In this document: positions 26,955 through 34,959 of the stretch, piece by piece
How positions within the stretch are numbered: position 1 is the stretch's first letter
How the letters are laid out: each line of letters begins with the position of its first letter
DNA from: Planctomycetota bacterium
GTDB lineage: Bacteria; Planctomycetota; Planctomycetia; Pirellulales; Pirellulaceae
Direction: 5' to 3'
Length of the DNA: 36,865 nucleotides
NCBI GenBank assembly: GCA_027619595.1
Contig: JAQCHP010000040.1
Location: forward strand, 1-36,865
Notes under the pieces: model-generated
What the model was told of the DNA's origin: nothing
Seen by the model: the letters and a program-made list of their open reading frames with translations, nothing else
Database searches by the model: none
Position numbers and translations under genes: made by a program

Positions 26955-28247
26955 ATGATCGATCTGCACAACCGCCGCGAGTTCTTGAGCAACGCTACGG
27001 TTGCTACTTTCGCCGCTGGAGTGAGCTTGTCGGGGACGCGATCGTACGCCGACACTTCGCCAAATAACCGTGTTATCGTCGGCGTCATGGGGCTGAGCCG
27101 CGGTCAGTATTTAGCCTCCGGATTTGCTCGGCAGCAAAATGTCGAAGTCAAGTACGTTTGCGACGTCGATTCGACCCGTATCGGTCCGATCGCGAAGAAG
27201 TTGGAGAGCGACACGGGCAAGGCGCCGCAGCAGGTAGGGGACTTCCGCCGTATCTTGGACGACCAGGAAGTGGATGTGCTGGTCTGTGCCGCACCGAATC
27301 ACTGGCACGCGCCCGCGACGATTCTAGCATGCGCGGCAGGCAAACACGTCTACGTCGAAAAACCTTGTAGCCATAACCCGCGCGAGGGGGAGCTGATGGT
27401 CGAGGCGGCGCGCAAATACAATCGTGCGGTGCAGATGGGATGTCAGCGGCGCAGTGCCGAAGGTTGGATCGAAGCCGTGCAACGATTGCACCAAGGGGTA
27501 ATCGGTCGCGTCTATTTGGCCCGCTCGTGGTTTGCGAAGCCACGCGGCTCGATTGGCATCGGCGTGCCAGGGGCCGTTCCTCCTCATATAGATTACGAAC
27601 TGTGGCAGGGGCCCGCTCCGCGACGCCCGTATCTCAGCAATGTCCTGCATTACAACTGGAATTGGCTGTGGCATTGGGGCAACGGTGAGTTGGGGAACAA
27701 CGGCGTCCATCGGCTCGATTTGTGCCGGTGGGCGATGGATGTCGACTTTCCGATTCGGGTTACCTCGAGCGGCGGGCGCTACGATTGGAAAGATGACCAG
27801 GAGACTCCTGACACGCACGCGGTCTGTTTCGAATTCCCGGAGAATCGCCAGATCACGTGGCAGGGTCTGAACGGAAGCCGGCACGGCAATAGCTCGTTCG
27901 CTGAATTCTACGGCGATAACGGTATGATGGAAGTCGACAGTAGCGGCTCATATATTCTCTTTGACAAAGCCGACAAGAAAATCGAAGAACGGAAATTCCC
28001 TGCTCTTGTCGATGACCCGCATTTTGACAACTTACTCGCGGCGATTCGCAACAACACGCCACTGGCGCTGAACGCAGAGATCGAGAAGGGGTACAAGAGT
28101 ACTCTCATGTGTCACCTGGGGAATATCGCGCACCGTACCGGCCGCACACTCAACTGCGATCCTACCAACGGTTACATTCGCGACGACGACGACGCAATGA
28201 AGCTTTGGTCGCGTGAGTATCAGCCGGGTTGGGAGCCCAAGGTGTAA
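26955..28247 (+). CDS. Tat-exported Gfo/Idh/MocA family oxidoreductase
   Basis: A 430-residue NAD(P)-dependent oxidoreductase of the Gfo/Idh/MocA family. The start carries a twin-arginine signal (NRREFLSNATVATFAAGVSL). The Rossmann region reads VGVMGLSRGQYLASGFA (42 on), the family motif EKP lies at 135-137 (VYVEKPCSH), and a later stretch with NNGVHRLDLCRWAMDVDFP is typical of large periplasmic members in planctomycetes. The substrate is probably a sugar or inositol derivative (inference). I chose ATG at 26955 because GGAAGAA lies just upstream; the frame extends 50 codons back to 26805, but over non-protein-like sequence. It is a single gene; convergent neighbour downstream. Confidence 0.92.
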   Translation: MIDLHNRREFLSNATVATFAAGVSLSGTRSYADTSPNNRVIVGVMGLSRGQYLASGFARQQNVEVKYVCDVDSTRIGPIAKKLESDTGKAPQQVGDFRRILDDQEVDVLVCAAPNHWHAPATILACAAGKHVYVEKPCSHNPREGELMVEAARKYNRAVQMGCQRRSAEGWIEAVQRLHQGVIGRVYLARSWFAKPRGSIGIGVPGAVPPHIDYELWQGPAPRRPYLSNVLHYNWNWLWHWGNGELGNNGVHRLDLCRWAMDVDFPIRVTSSGGRYDWKDDQETPDTHAVCFEFPENRQITWQGLNGSRHGNSSFAEFYGDNGMMEVDSSGSYILFDKADKKIEERKFPALVDDPHFDNLLAAIRNNTPLALNAEIEKGYKSTLMCHLGNIAHRTGRTLNCDPTNGYIRDDDDAMKLWSREYQPGWEPKV

Positions 28248-28348
28248 TACCAAGGGTGTCAAGGTTGGGCCGTTTACGACAACGCAAGACTTACCACAAG
28301 GGTGCCGCGTGCGTGGGATCTCTTCCTCTGGCTCCCCTCCCATGGCGA

Positions 28349-29446
28349 CTAATCGACCAGACCAGCGACAGCCATTCCGACGCCGGTCGCGCCCCCTCCG
28401 GCTCCGTTGTAGAAGAGTCGGATCTGGTCTTTTTCCCGTAACACACACGGATAGCCGATCATGCCACTGTCCCATGATGCGGGCTGGAGTGTCAGCGATA
28501 CATTGTCCGATCCGCTGCCGCGATCCCACGTCAATCCATCTCGACTAGCCGCCTCGGCCAGGGCATAGGTGTTGAACTTCGTCCCCAAACCGGTGTAGAC
28601 GCCGCGATATCCATTCCTCGACTTCCATACGTTCAGACCGACTACGCCGATGTCTTCTGTCGTCACATCGCGACGGCGTTCTAGCACAATTTGGCGGTCC
28701 GTCCACGTGATGCCGTCGTACGAATGGGCGGCCATACAGACTTTGTGTTCGACGACGTGCCACGTTCCGTTCGCTTGATAGTCCGGGTCCTTCAGGCCCG
28801 GCAGCAGCGTGTAGTAGATGCGGTAGAGAGTTCGCCCATCCGACTGCGGAAGATCGACAATATTGCCCAGTCCGACGAGCGCTCGGCAGTCGGGGTATGT
28901 TTCGACGCCGTCTCCCTGAAGGACCGGTTCTAGCGAATGTTTTTTCCAGTGGAGCAAGTCGTCGCTCTGCGCCAGCCCAATCCCCCAATAGTTCGAGAAG
29001 TACTGCTTTCCGTCGCGGTGACTGCGACCGGAGTAATAGAGATGCCACTTGTCACCAATTCGATAGACGCACGGATAGGTCGCCGAGCGTTCGTCAAACG
29101 CGTCTTTGCCCCCCAATTCAAGAATCGGACCATGCCGCTCCCATTCAGTTGGCGTCTCAGGACTCGCAGTCGCCAGGCAAATCCGCTGGACGCCATCCTT
29201 TCCGATCCCTGCATAGAACATCCACCACTGAAATTCATGGAGCACAACAAATGGGCTGTGAGCACCTTGGGCATCGAACTCGGATCGTGGCACGAAGATA
29301 GGATTGCGTTGATCCCGCTCCCAGGTATGCAGCAACAATTGGCCGTTCCGGCCAGTCGTTTCTTCGGAAACTGCATCGCTCAGCGTGAGCCCACCCCATG
29401 CGCAGACAGCTGACGTAACTAAGAAGTGACGGCGAGAAACGGGCAT
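28349..29446 (-). CDS. Tat-exported five-bladed beta-propeller (GH43/GH32-like) protein
   Basis: A 365-residue protein with a Tat signal (SRRHFLVTSAVCAWGG). The rest looks like a five-bladed propeller of the glycoside hydrolase 43/32/130 group: WMFYAGIG, WHLYYSGR, HSYDGITWTDRQIV, YRGVYTGLG and IRLFYNGAGGG repeat one per blade. The acid/base residues are not certain, so hydrolase activity is likely but unproven. ATG at 29446 has GGAG eight bases upstream; a GTG at 29455 is also in frame. Convergent with the oxidoreductase gene, about 100 bp apart. Probably involved in polysaccharide use. Confidence 0.8.
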   Translation of the reverse strand: MPVSRRHFLVTSAVCAWGGLTLSDAVSEETTGRNGQLLLHTWERDQRNPIFVPRSEFDAQGAHSPFVVLHEFQWWMFYAGIGKDGVQRICLATASPETPTEWERHGPILELGGKDAFDERSATYPCVYRIGDKWHLYYSGRSHRDGKQYFSNYWGIGLAQSDDLLHWKKHSLEPVLQGDGVETYPDCRALVGLGNIVDLPQSDGRTLYRIYYTLLPGLKDPDYQANGTWHVVEHKVCMAAHSYDGITWTDRQIVLERRRDVTTEDIGVVGLNVWKSRNGYRGVYTGLGTKFNTYALAEAASRDGLTWDRGSGSDNVSLTLQPASWDSGMIGYPCVLREKDQIRLFYNGAGGGATGVGMAVAGLVD

Positions 29447-29854
29447 GACACACACTCCGCTTTTGGGATTCGGTAGTTGTTAAGTCGCTGGCATGTGACG
29501 CATGTTTGGCCTGGTACGAGCAACTGCGATGCGCCCCACGCCGAAGCATGGACCGGTACCACTCATTCTGTCGCTCCCCGAAGGGTGTCATGGTAGAACA
29601 TGGTACACCCAATTCGCAACGGTACACAAAATCGTAGATGTGGATGCGAAGCGGCTGAACGGACGACCGTGCAACGTCGGTCCAGGAGCCCCCCCTAGAA
29701 TAGCGTGGTTCCCCCTGGTAGCTTCAGGCGGAGAAAAGTGAGTTTACTGTTCGTACGGTGGATTGAGTTGCGGCAGAGTTGGGTGCCTTTGCAACTGTGC
29801 GTGAAGTCTGTCGCTCTGCAACGGATGACTTGGTTCTCTAGGAGGCAAGGTTAC
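29447..29854. other. 408-bp divergent intergenic region
   Basis: The region between the propeller gene (minus) and the esterase gene (plus) probably carries two promoters. I see no protein-like frame and no repeat. A 79-codon frame at 29502-29741 has no signal peptide, domain or Shine-Dalgarno and is not called. Confidence 0.5.
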
Positions 29855-30748
29855 GTGAACGTAACTACGAAGATTTTGTTGACTTTGTGCGTTGCAGCGA
29901 CGTGCAAGCTGAACGTCGGGCGAGCTGCCGCACCGGTGCGCGAGCTGATCTACGCGCAGGTATCCGATGTGCCACTGGCGCTCGACCTGCATTTGCCGGA
30001 GGCGACAGCGCCAGATTCTGGCTATCCGACGATTATTTGGGTTCATGGCGGAGCGTGGCGTTCGGGTAGTAAGGAGAGCGTGCCTATTCAGGAACTCGTT
30101 GAACGCGGGTATGTTATCGCCAGTGTGAACTACCGCTTGAGTCCTGTCGCCAAGTTTCCCGCCCAAATCCATGACATCAAAGCGGCGATACGGTTTCTAC
30201 GCGCAAATGCTATCGATTTGAAATTAGACCAGCGAAAGATGATCGTGGCTGGGGTGTCGGCCGGCGCCCATTTGGCAGCGCTCGTTGGTGTAACCAACGG
30301 ACACGCGGAGCTAGAAGGGGCGGTCGGTGAGCATTTGCAAGTCGATTCGTCAGTCGCCGCCATCGTCTCTTTTTTTGGAGCCAGCAACTTACGGTCGATT
30401 CTTTCGCAGTCGACACCGTATGGCTTGAACATGCGGGTCCCTGCGCTTGAGTTGCTCTTGGGTGGGGATCCGGAAAGCCGAGCGGATCTGGCGCGATTGG
30501 CCAGCCCCGTCGAGCACGTCTCTGCCGACGATCCGCCGCTGCTACTGATTCATGGCGACCAAGATCCGCAGATGCCAATCCAACAATCGCACGAGCTTCA
30601 CGGAAAGTACAAGGGGGTTAAGCGGCCGGTGCAATTTGAAGTGGTTCACGGCGGCAAGCATGGCGGTGACGAGCATTACACTCCTGCAATGTTGGAATTG
30701 GTCGCTAAGTTTCTTGAACAGCACCTTGCCTCGGTACCACGCAAGTAG
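29855..30748 (+). CDS. Exported BD-FAE-type alpha/beta-hydrolase (esterase)
   Basis: A 297-residue esterase with a signal peptide (VNVTTKILLTLCVAATC). Landmarks are the oxyanion HGGAW (64-68), the nucleophile elbow GVSAGAHL (Ser135), a likely acid in HGDQDPQMPI (Asp237), and a His in VHGGKHGG (about 269). These define the BD-FAE/esterase-lipase branch, which acts on xylan- or pectin-linked esters. The start is GTG at 29855, with AGGAGG nine bases upstream; the frame extends to an ATG at 29705, but those residues look non-coding. It is a solitary gene, divergent from the propeller gene. Confidence 0.9.
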   Translation: MNVTTKILLTLCVAATCKLNVGRAAAPVRELIYAQVSDVPLALDLHLPEATAPDSGYPTIIWVHGGAWRSGSKESVPIQELVERGYVIASVNYRLSPVAKFPAQIHDIKAAIRFLRANAIDLKLDQRKMIVAGVSAGAHLAALVGVTNGHAELEGAVGEHLQVDSSVAAIVSFFGASNLRSILSQSTPYGLNMRVPALELLLGGDPESRADLARLASPVEHVSADDPPLLLIHGDQDPQMPIQQSHELHGKYKGVKRPVQFEVVHGGKHGGDEHYTPAMLELVAKFLEQHLASVPRK

Positions 30749-30982
30749 CGGTCCATGCCCTACTTGGTTACCCGGTGCAGGTAATTGTCTTCACGGACGC
30801 ATCATGACGATTTGCTCGATATCTACGGCGAACGATGGGGGCCCAACGCACAGACGGACAATCGCCAGCCTAAATAAAACCTATTCGTTTGGCAACTTCA
30901 ACTCTCTCGTAAGTGATCTAAGACGTTGCAACTTGAAACAACTGTGAGACATAGTGACATGGCAAGAATCGACGTGGTGAAT
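30749..30982. other. Gene-free stretch
   Basis: 234 bp after the esterase stop with no supported feature. Frames overlapping it start inside the esterase gene or have no protein-like composition. Confidence 0.5.
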
Positions 30983-31201
30983 ATGAGTATCTTTTGGGCG
31001 ACGATGACTCGCAAAGCGGCGATTTCAGTGACGTTACTCGGCGCCTGCTTTACCTATGGCTGCGGCAACGGAAGCAAGGTACAACAAATTCAACGTGGCG
31101 CTGAGAACGTGCATCGACACGCGAAGAATATCGAAGACGCCGCCGGAATACCGGAGGGAGATACGGTAGAGAACGCTGGGATGCAAAATCCTGATCCATG
31201 A
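30983..31201 (+). CDS. Small lipoprotein-like protein, 72 aa
   Basis: A 72-residue protein with a short hydrophobic segment (AAISVTLLGACFTYGC, about residues 12-27) ending in a cysteine. A canonical lipobox is not met (TYGC), so lipidation is uncertain. The rest is helical and charged (VQQIQRGAENVHRHAKNIEDAAG), like small planctomycete entericidin-style proteins, though this is only a resemblance. Start candidates are ATG 30959, 30983 and 31004; I give 30983 because ggtga precedes it closely. It lies alone in a gene-poor stretch. Confidence 0.45.
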   Translation: MSIFWATMTRKAAISVTLLGACFTYGCGNGSKVQQIQRGAENVHRHAKNIEDAAGIPEGDTVENAGMQNPDP

Positions 31202-31307
31202 GGTCCGCGGTGCGGGGGTGTCTAGCGTCAATTGCGGATCATGAGAATTCGAACGACTTGACTTGTCAGTGCTGGTCGGGGGGATTCAGTGCTCTTAACT
31301 CTCAAGT

Positions 31308-31700
31308 TCAGGTTTCAGCTTCGGTCCACGAGTGGTCCATTGATCTTTTAATGATCGCTTCAACGGCGCGCCTCTGCGCTGCAGTATCACGCAGCCTCAA
31401 TGTTTTGACAAACACTGCAATCTCAATGTCCGATGAGCTACGAACATAAGTGTTCAGGATCTCCGCGGGGCACATCGCGATTTCTGGCTGCGGGTGATGG
31501 GAGAATTCAAATGGGTACCCGAGCAAATTCCGACGAGTGCCCTCTACGAGCAACCCTTTTTTCATTGGCCACCGCGTTCTCGCCATCATGGCGACCCACC
31601 CACGCGGCCAATTCCTTTGAAGTGAATTCTTTACTGAACTCAAGTAAACACAGGAATTTCGTTTGGCTAGTCTTCTCGCGAGTGATCGAATTAATCGATG
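31308..31700 (-). pseudogene. Possible frameshifted minus-strand coding remnant
   Basis: Two successive minus-strand frames read as plausible protein. The right one (about 31500-31700) gives KFLCLLEFSKEFTSKELAA and WVGRHDGENAVANEKRVARR and ends in a stop near 31509. The left one (31308 to about 31510, another frame) continues with AMCPAEILNTYVRSSSDIEI and TAAQRRAVEAIIKRSMDH. A single frameshift near 31510 would join them. There is no credible start codon upstream (a stop lies near 31718). I do not recognise the protein, and composition alone is weak support. Confidence 0.3.
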
Positions 31701-31772
31701 GTGTATTGGTTCAGCGGGAGCCTTTGAACGACAACCGGTCAACGTCCATGTTCGCTGCGGTTGCTGCTTCAA

Positions 31773-31917
31773 GCATCAATGCTCGGCCACTATGACCCAC
31801 ACAAGCTGCGAGACGGCCGGAACAGCGTTGCGGGCGAACGGACCTTCTTCGGCCGCAATCCCGCCTTGGGTTTATGGGCCCATCGAAGTCGGTTCGCGGA
31901 TCAGTACGACCTTTAAC
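31773..31917 (+). pseudogene. Truncated copy of the LarA-like C-terminus
   Basis: The plus-strand frame here reads SMLGHYDPHKLRDGRNSVAG, then ERTFFGRNPALGLWAHRSRF, and stops at TAA. The intact gene ends SQMLDQYDPQKLRDGWNVVAG, ERIFFVRNPALGLWAHRSRFV. The DNA also matches just past the end (gatcagtacgac against gatcagcacgac), with about 31 bp of the intact gene's tail missing. Nothing recognisable precedes it, so it is a remnant of a duplicated or decayed LarA-like gene about 5.3 kb from the intact one. Confidence 0.8.
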
Positions 31918-32121
31918 CGCTAGCCCATAATCTGGGGAATTTGGAAAGATCCCTCGGCGGTTCACCGACCGCGGCGGTCGCGGCCTTTTCCTTCGCCAGC
32001 GCACAATCGGCTTGCTAGCTTAGTTTACAATCTCCCTTGCTAAGGCTCATAATTGAGTAGCGGTCGGAGTGCGATGGTCAGCACTCGAACCGAATGGACC
32101 AATAATAAGGACGCACCTGCA

Positions 32122-32955
32122 ATGGGAAAGACGGAACAACAACGACAACGAAAACTGGCAAAAAAGCAGGCCAAGGAAAAGAATAAGCGAAAAGAGATAG
32201 TTCGCGCAAAGCAAGCACTCTCTTCGTTAGCCGGGAAGATGCAAGCAGCGTCCCACGGACGAATTCTTCACTGTAGTGTTGGAGATTCCATTCGCCATTC
32301 GGGAATCGGATATGTGGCGTTCGCAAGACAATATCCAACGGGTGAAACTGCCATTGCCCACGTACTGTTGGATACCTACTGCTTGGGCGTGAAGGATATT
32401 GCCGCACAGGTATGCTCTCACGCCGACGCCCTGAGTCGCATCAAAATCTATGCGTCACGAGGCTCTCAAGATGTATCGCCCGGGTTAGCGCGTGGGCTCG
32501 TAGAAGCAGCCATCGATTACGCCGGTACGCTTGGGTTTTCGCCCCACCCAGACTACCGCAAGGTCGCCCCATTGTGGGGTGACACGCCCGCTGAATCCGT
32601 AACTGGACTGTATGAATTCGGCAAGAATGGTAGACCCTTTTATATCAATGGGCCGTTCGACGACTCGCCACGACAGCAGTCTATTCTTCGGACGCTGGAG
32701 CAAAACGTCGGGACCGGTAACTTTGACGTAATGATCCGCTTACCTACGATGGAAGATGAAATTGGCACCCCCTTCACCGACAGCGAAGAAGACCTGATCG
32801 AAGAAGGCCTGGAAGACGAGGAAGATGACGCGCGTTTCGACAACGACCATCTTCCCGGAGAAAATGAGTACCCAGCCGACCATCTGCTGGACGCCCACGG
32901 CAATGTGATCCGTCGCCTGGATGTGTCCGATGATTCGCGACCATTTCGTAGGTGA
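32122..32955 (+). CDS. Conserved-type hypothetical protein with basic N-terminus and acidic C-terminus
   Basis: A 277-residue soluble protein. The first ~45 residues are a very basic helix (KLAKKQAKEKNKRKE), a long Lys-rich coil that may bind nucleic acid. The middle has a folded region with YVAFARQYPTGETAIAHVLLD and YPTGETAIA. The tail near 215-260 is rich in Asp/Glu (DSEEDLIEEGLEDEEDD). ATG at 32122 is chosen because MGKTEQQRQRK is a natural start and aagga precedes it; frames extend to TTG 32053 and ATG 32074. I do not recognise the family. It stands alone between decayed DNA and a truncated gene. Confidence 0.7.
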   Translation: MGKTEQQRQRKLAKKQAKEKNKRKEIVRAKQALSSLAGKMQAASHGRILHCSVGDSIRHSGIGYVAFARQYPTGETAIAHVLLDTYCLGVKDIAAQVCSHADALSRIKIYASRGSQDVSPGLARGLVEAAIDYAGTLGFSPHPDYRKVAPLWGDTPAESVTGLYEFGKNGRPFYINGPFDDSPRQQSILRTLEQNVGTGNFDVMIRLPTMEDEIGTPFTDSEEDLIEEGLEDEEDDARFDNDHLPGENEYPADHLLDAHGNVIRRLDVSDDSRPFRR

Positions 32956-32987
32956 GTAGTTAATAACGGCCGATAAGACGCGAGCGA

Positions 32988-33712
32988 TCAGCGACGTTCG
33001 GAGCCCGGACGTCTATGAGTCGATCGCGCAAGGGTGATGAACAACACGAGTCCGGCCGTACCGAACACCGGCTCTGGAAGAGCCGATACCGAGTCGCCCG
33101 TCCAATTGCTGAACACAATTGCCAAATCGGCTGCATCCACGATACCGTCGCCACTCAGGTCACCTGCACCCGAACGTGCCCAGTTGCCGAAGATCACACT
33201 GAGGTCCGCCGCATCAATTCTTCCATCGCCAGTCAGATCGGCGGGAGACGTACCCCCACCCGCGATCACACTGGGAAACAGTCCATTCGGCGCGCCAGCA
33301 ATTGAAAACGGGCTTCCTCCGCTCGAACTGATCGCACGCAGGAACGCTGTGTTCTCTTGCCCGGCCGGCAGGAATGTCCCGCCACTTGACGATTGGTTGG
33401 CCATGGAAAACACAAGCTGACTGCCATCGGGGGTCCAAGAAAGGCCTAACGGAAAGAGGCCGCTGGCAAAATGAACAAGAGGAGTTCGGCCAGATCCGTT
33501 CGCATTGACAGTAAAGAGTGACGTTGTGGTAGGAGTCGTCATTAACGGATTCGGATACGTAACGGAGAAACACGCCAGCCTCTGCCCATTGGGAGAGTAG
33601 GCGGGGAACATGTGCGTCTCTTGGCTGATCGTCCCAAATCCGTCAACTACCTGGGGCGTCGTTACCTGTCCGACGCGTCCGTATCCGAACTGTGTGGGAC
33701 CGTAGGGAAAAA
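32988..33712 (-). pseudogene. 5'-truncated PD40/dockerin/PEP-CTERM protein gene
   Basis: The largest ATG frame (32988-33611, 207 residues) starts mid-domain. Upstream codons to about 33712 stay open and protein-like (LFPYGPTQFGYGRVGQVTTP), then run into the aaaaagacggggacagtcag repeat and a TGA. No signal peptide is present. The remaining part has a PD40/TolB-type blade (YSPNGQRLACFSV, SWTPDGSQLVF), two type I dockerin repeats (DLTGDGRIDAADLSVIFGNW and DLSGDGIVDAADLAIVFSNW), and a C-terminal PEP, a hydrophobic helix and an Arg-rich end (LPEPVFGTAGLVLFITLA...RR), the PEP-CTERM sorting signal. It would once have been exported and anchored by exosortase; now it is probably inactive. Confidence 0.75.
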
Positions 33713-33762
33713 GACGGGGACAGTCAGGGGAAAAAGACGGGGACAGTCAGTATTTGGGCATT
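33705..33762 (+). repeat. 23-bp tandem repeat pair (aaaaagacggggacagtca), site 1
   Basis: Two units at 33705-33726 and 33727-33749 are followed by gtatttgggcatt. The same units and trailer recur at 36523-36578. Such gggga-cag repeats are reminiscent of REP-like elements mobilised by REP-associated tyrosine transposases (RAYTs), but no transposase is present. The array sits where the dockerin gene is cut off. Confidence 0.85.
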
Positions 33763-33911
33763 CTCACGCCCGAGCAGCCGCCTTCGAGAGGATCAATTCT
33801 TAGCTTGTTGCCCTGTTGACGCAGCAAAGGCCAGCAGGGATCATCGGACCTTGGGGTTTGTCGGGGGCATTCCCCATTCGTTCCCATCTTCCCAGGGCAG
33901 GAAATCTCCAC

Positions 33912-34820
33912 ATGCAGCGTCCGACGTCGGTGACCGTCTTTGGGATCCTGAACATCGTATTGGGCCTTCTCGGGACAATTGCGTCAGCTGCTTTTCCATT
34001 TTTGCCACAAGCTGAAAACGGTGCAGTACCAGGCTTGAACGTGAATGTGCACCCGGCGGTCCAAATCTATCAGGATGTGTCGCTCAAACTGGGTTTTGTG
34101 GCGTCGATTGTGATGTTGGTCTCTGGTATTGGCTTGCTCATGCTTCAACCCTGGGCACGCAAACTGTGTCTTGTTTATGCAGCGTATGCGGTTGTAGCCA
34201 CGATCGTCGGCACGGTGGTGACCATATCGATCTTCTTGCCGCTTTTGCGACCGGCCCAAGAAGAAAACCCCGCAGTAGCCGCGGGGCTGGTCGGCGGGAT
34301 CATCGGTGCTGTGATTGGCTCCCTCATCGGCTGTATTTATCCCTTCCTGCTATGGCACTACATGAGACGGCCGCACGTGCTCGTTGCCACGGGAGAACTG
34401 CCAGCGGAGGTTGTTGATGATGCCACGCTGGTTCCGGCAGTCGCGGTTACAACAGGCGCGGCGCCATCGACCAATCCCTTTGCCCCTCCGGTTCGGGGTG
34501 GAAGCGCCGAAGGCAGTTCCGTTAGTGCGGTCGATCGGTTGATTCCTTCCAAGAATGGCGCGGCCCTTAGCTCTTACTACTTGGGTTTGTTTTCTCTGTT
34601 CCCGGTATTCGGTCTGCCCCTGGCCATTGCAGCCATCGTTCTCGCTCTGCGTGGCCTGAAAAAATACCGCGAAGACCCTAATGTGCACGGGAGCACCCAC
34701 GCCAAAGTCGGCCTGATTTGTGGCGTGGTGTTTGGGCTCTTCAACTTATTGTTAGTTTTTGCAATCTTGTTTACCATCATCGCGTCGCTTGTACCGTCGT
34801 CCGGGCAACCTGCGGCGTAG
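33912..34820 (+). CDS. Multi-pass membrane protein with C-terminal DUF4190-type domain
   Basis: A 302-residue integral membrane protein. Hydrophobic segments are at about 7-30, 58-79, 84-110, 121-148, 222-247 and 266-291, with a Pro/Ala-rich linker (about 155-215) between the first four and the last two. The last part (LGLFSLFPVFGLPLAIAAIVL, GLKKYREDPN, KVGLICGVVFGLFNLLLV) matches the layout of DUF4190 membrane domains. ATG at 33912 has AGGAAA nine bases upstream; the frame extends to 33816. It probably has no enzymatic role, but function is unknown. It is the first of two plus-strand genes between the two gggga-cag repeat sites. Confidence 0.8.
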   Translation: MQRPTSVTVFGILNIVLGLLGTIASAAFPFLPQAENGAVPGLNVNVHPAVQIYQDVSLKLGFVASIVMLVSGIGLLMLQPWARKLCLVYAAYAVVATIVGTVVTISIFLPLLRPAQEENPAVAAGLVGGIIGAVIGSLIGCIYPFLLWHYMRRPHVLVATGELPAEVVDDATLVPAVAVTTGAAPSTNPFAPPVRGGSAEGSSVSAVDRLIPSKNGAALSSYYLGLFSLFPVFGLPLAIAAIVLALRGLKKYREDPNVHGSTHAKVGLICGVVFGLFNLLLVFAILFTIIASLVPSSGQPAA

Positions 34821-34959
34821 GCCGGAGCGCGGGTAGACGGGATGGCGAGAGAAATTGCGGCCTGCCGAAGCACGAATTGCGTTTCGATGCAGGACAAATA
34901 GGCGTTGAAGCCCATGGGCGGCGTTCGGCAAGTCAGATTTTTTCTAGGGAGACTGCGTC

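Larger units (their letters stand above)
31202..32121. other. Decayed accessory stretch
   Basis: About 920 bp without an intact gene. It contains a possible broken minus-strand gene (31308-31700) and a plus-strand copy of the LarA-like C-terminus (31773-31917), listed separately. The rest shows no feature. Confidence 0.6.

Noticed and set aside
29502-29741. 79-codon plus-strand frame in the divergent gap
   Set aside because: No Shine-Dalgarno, no domain, and atypical composition.
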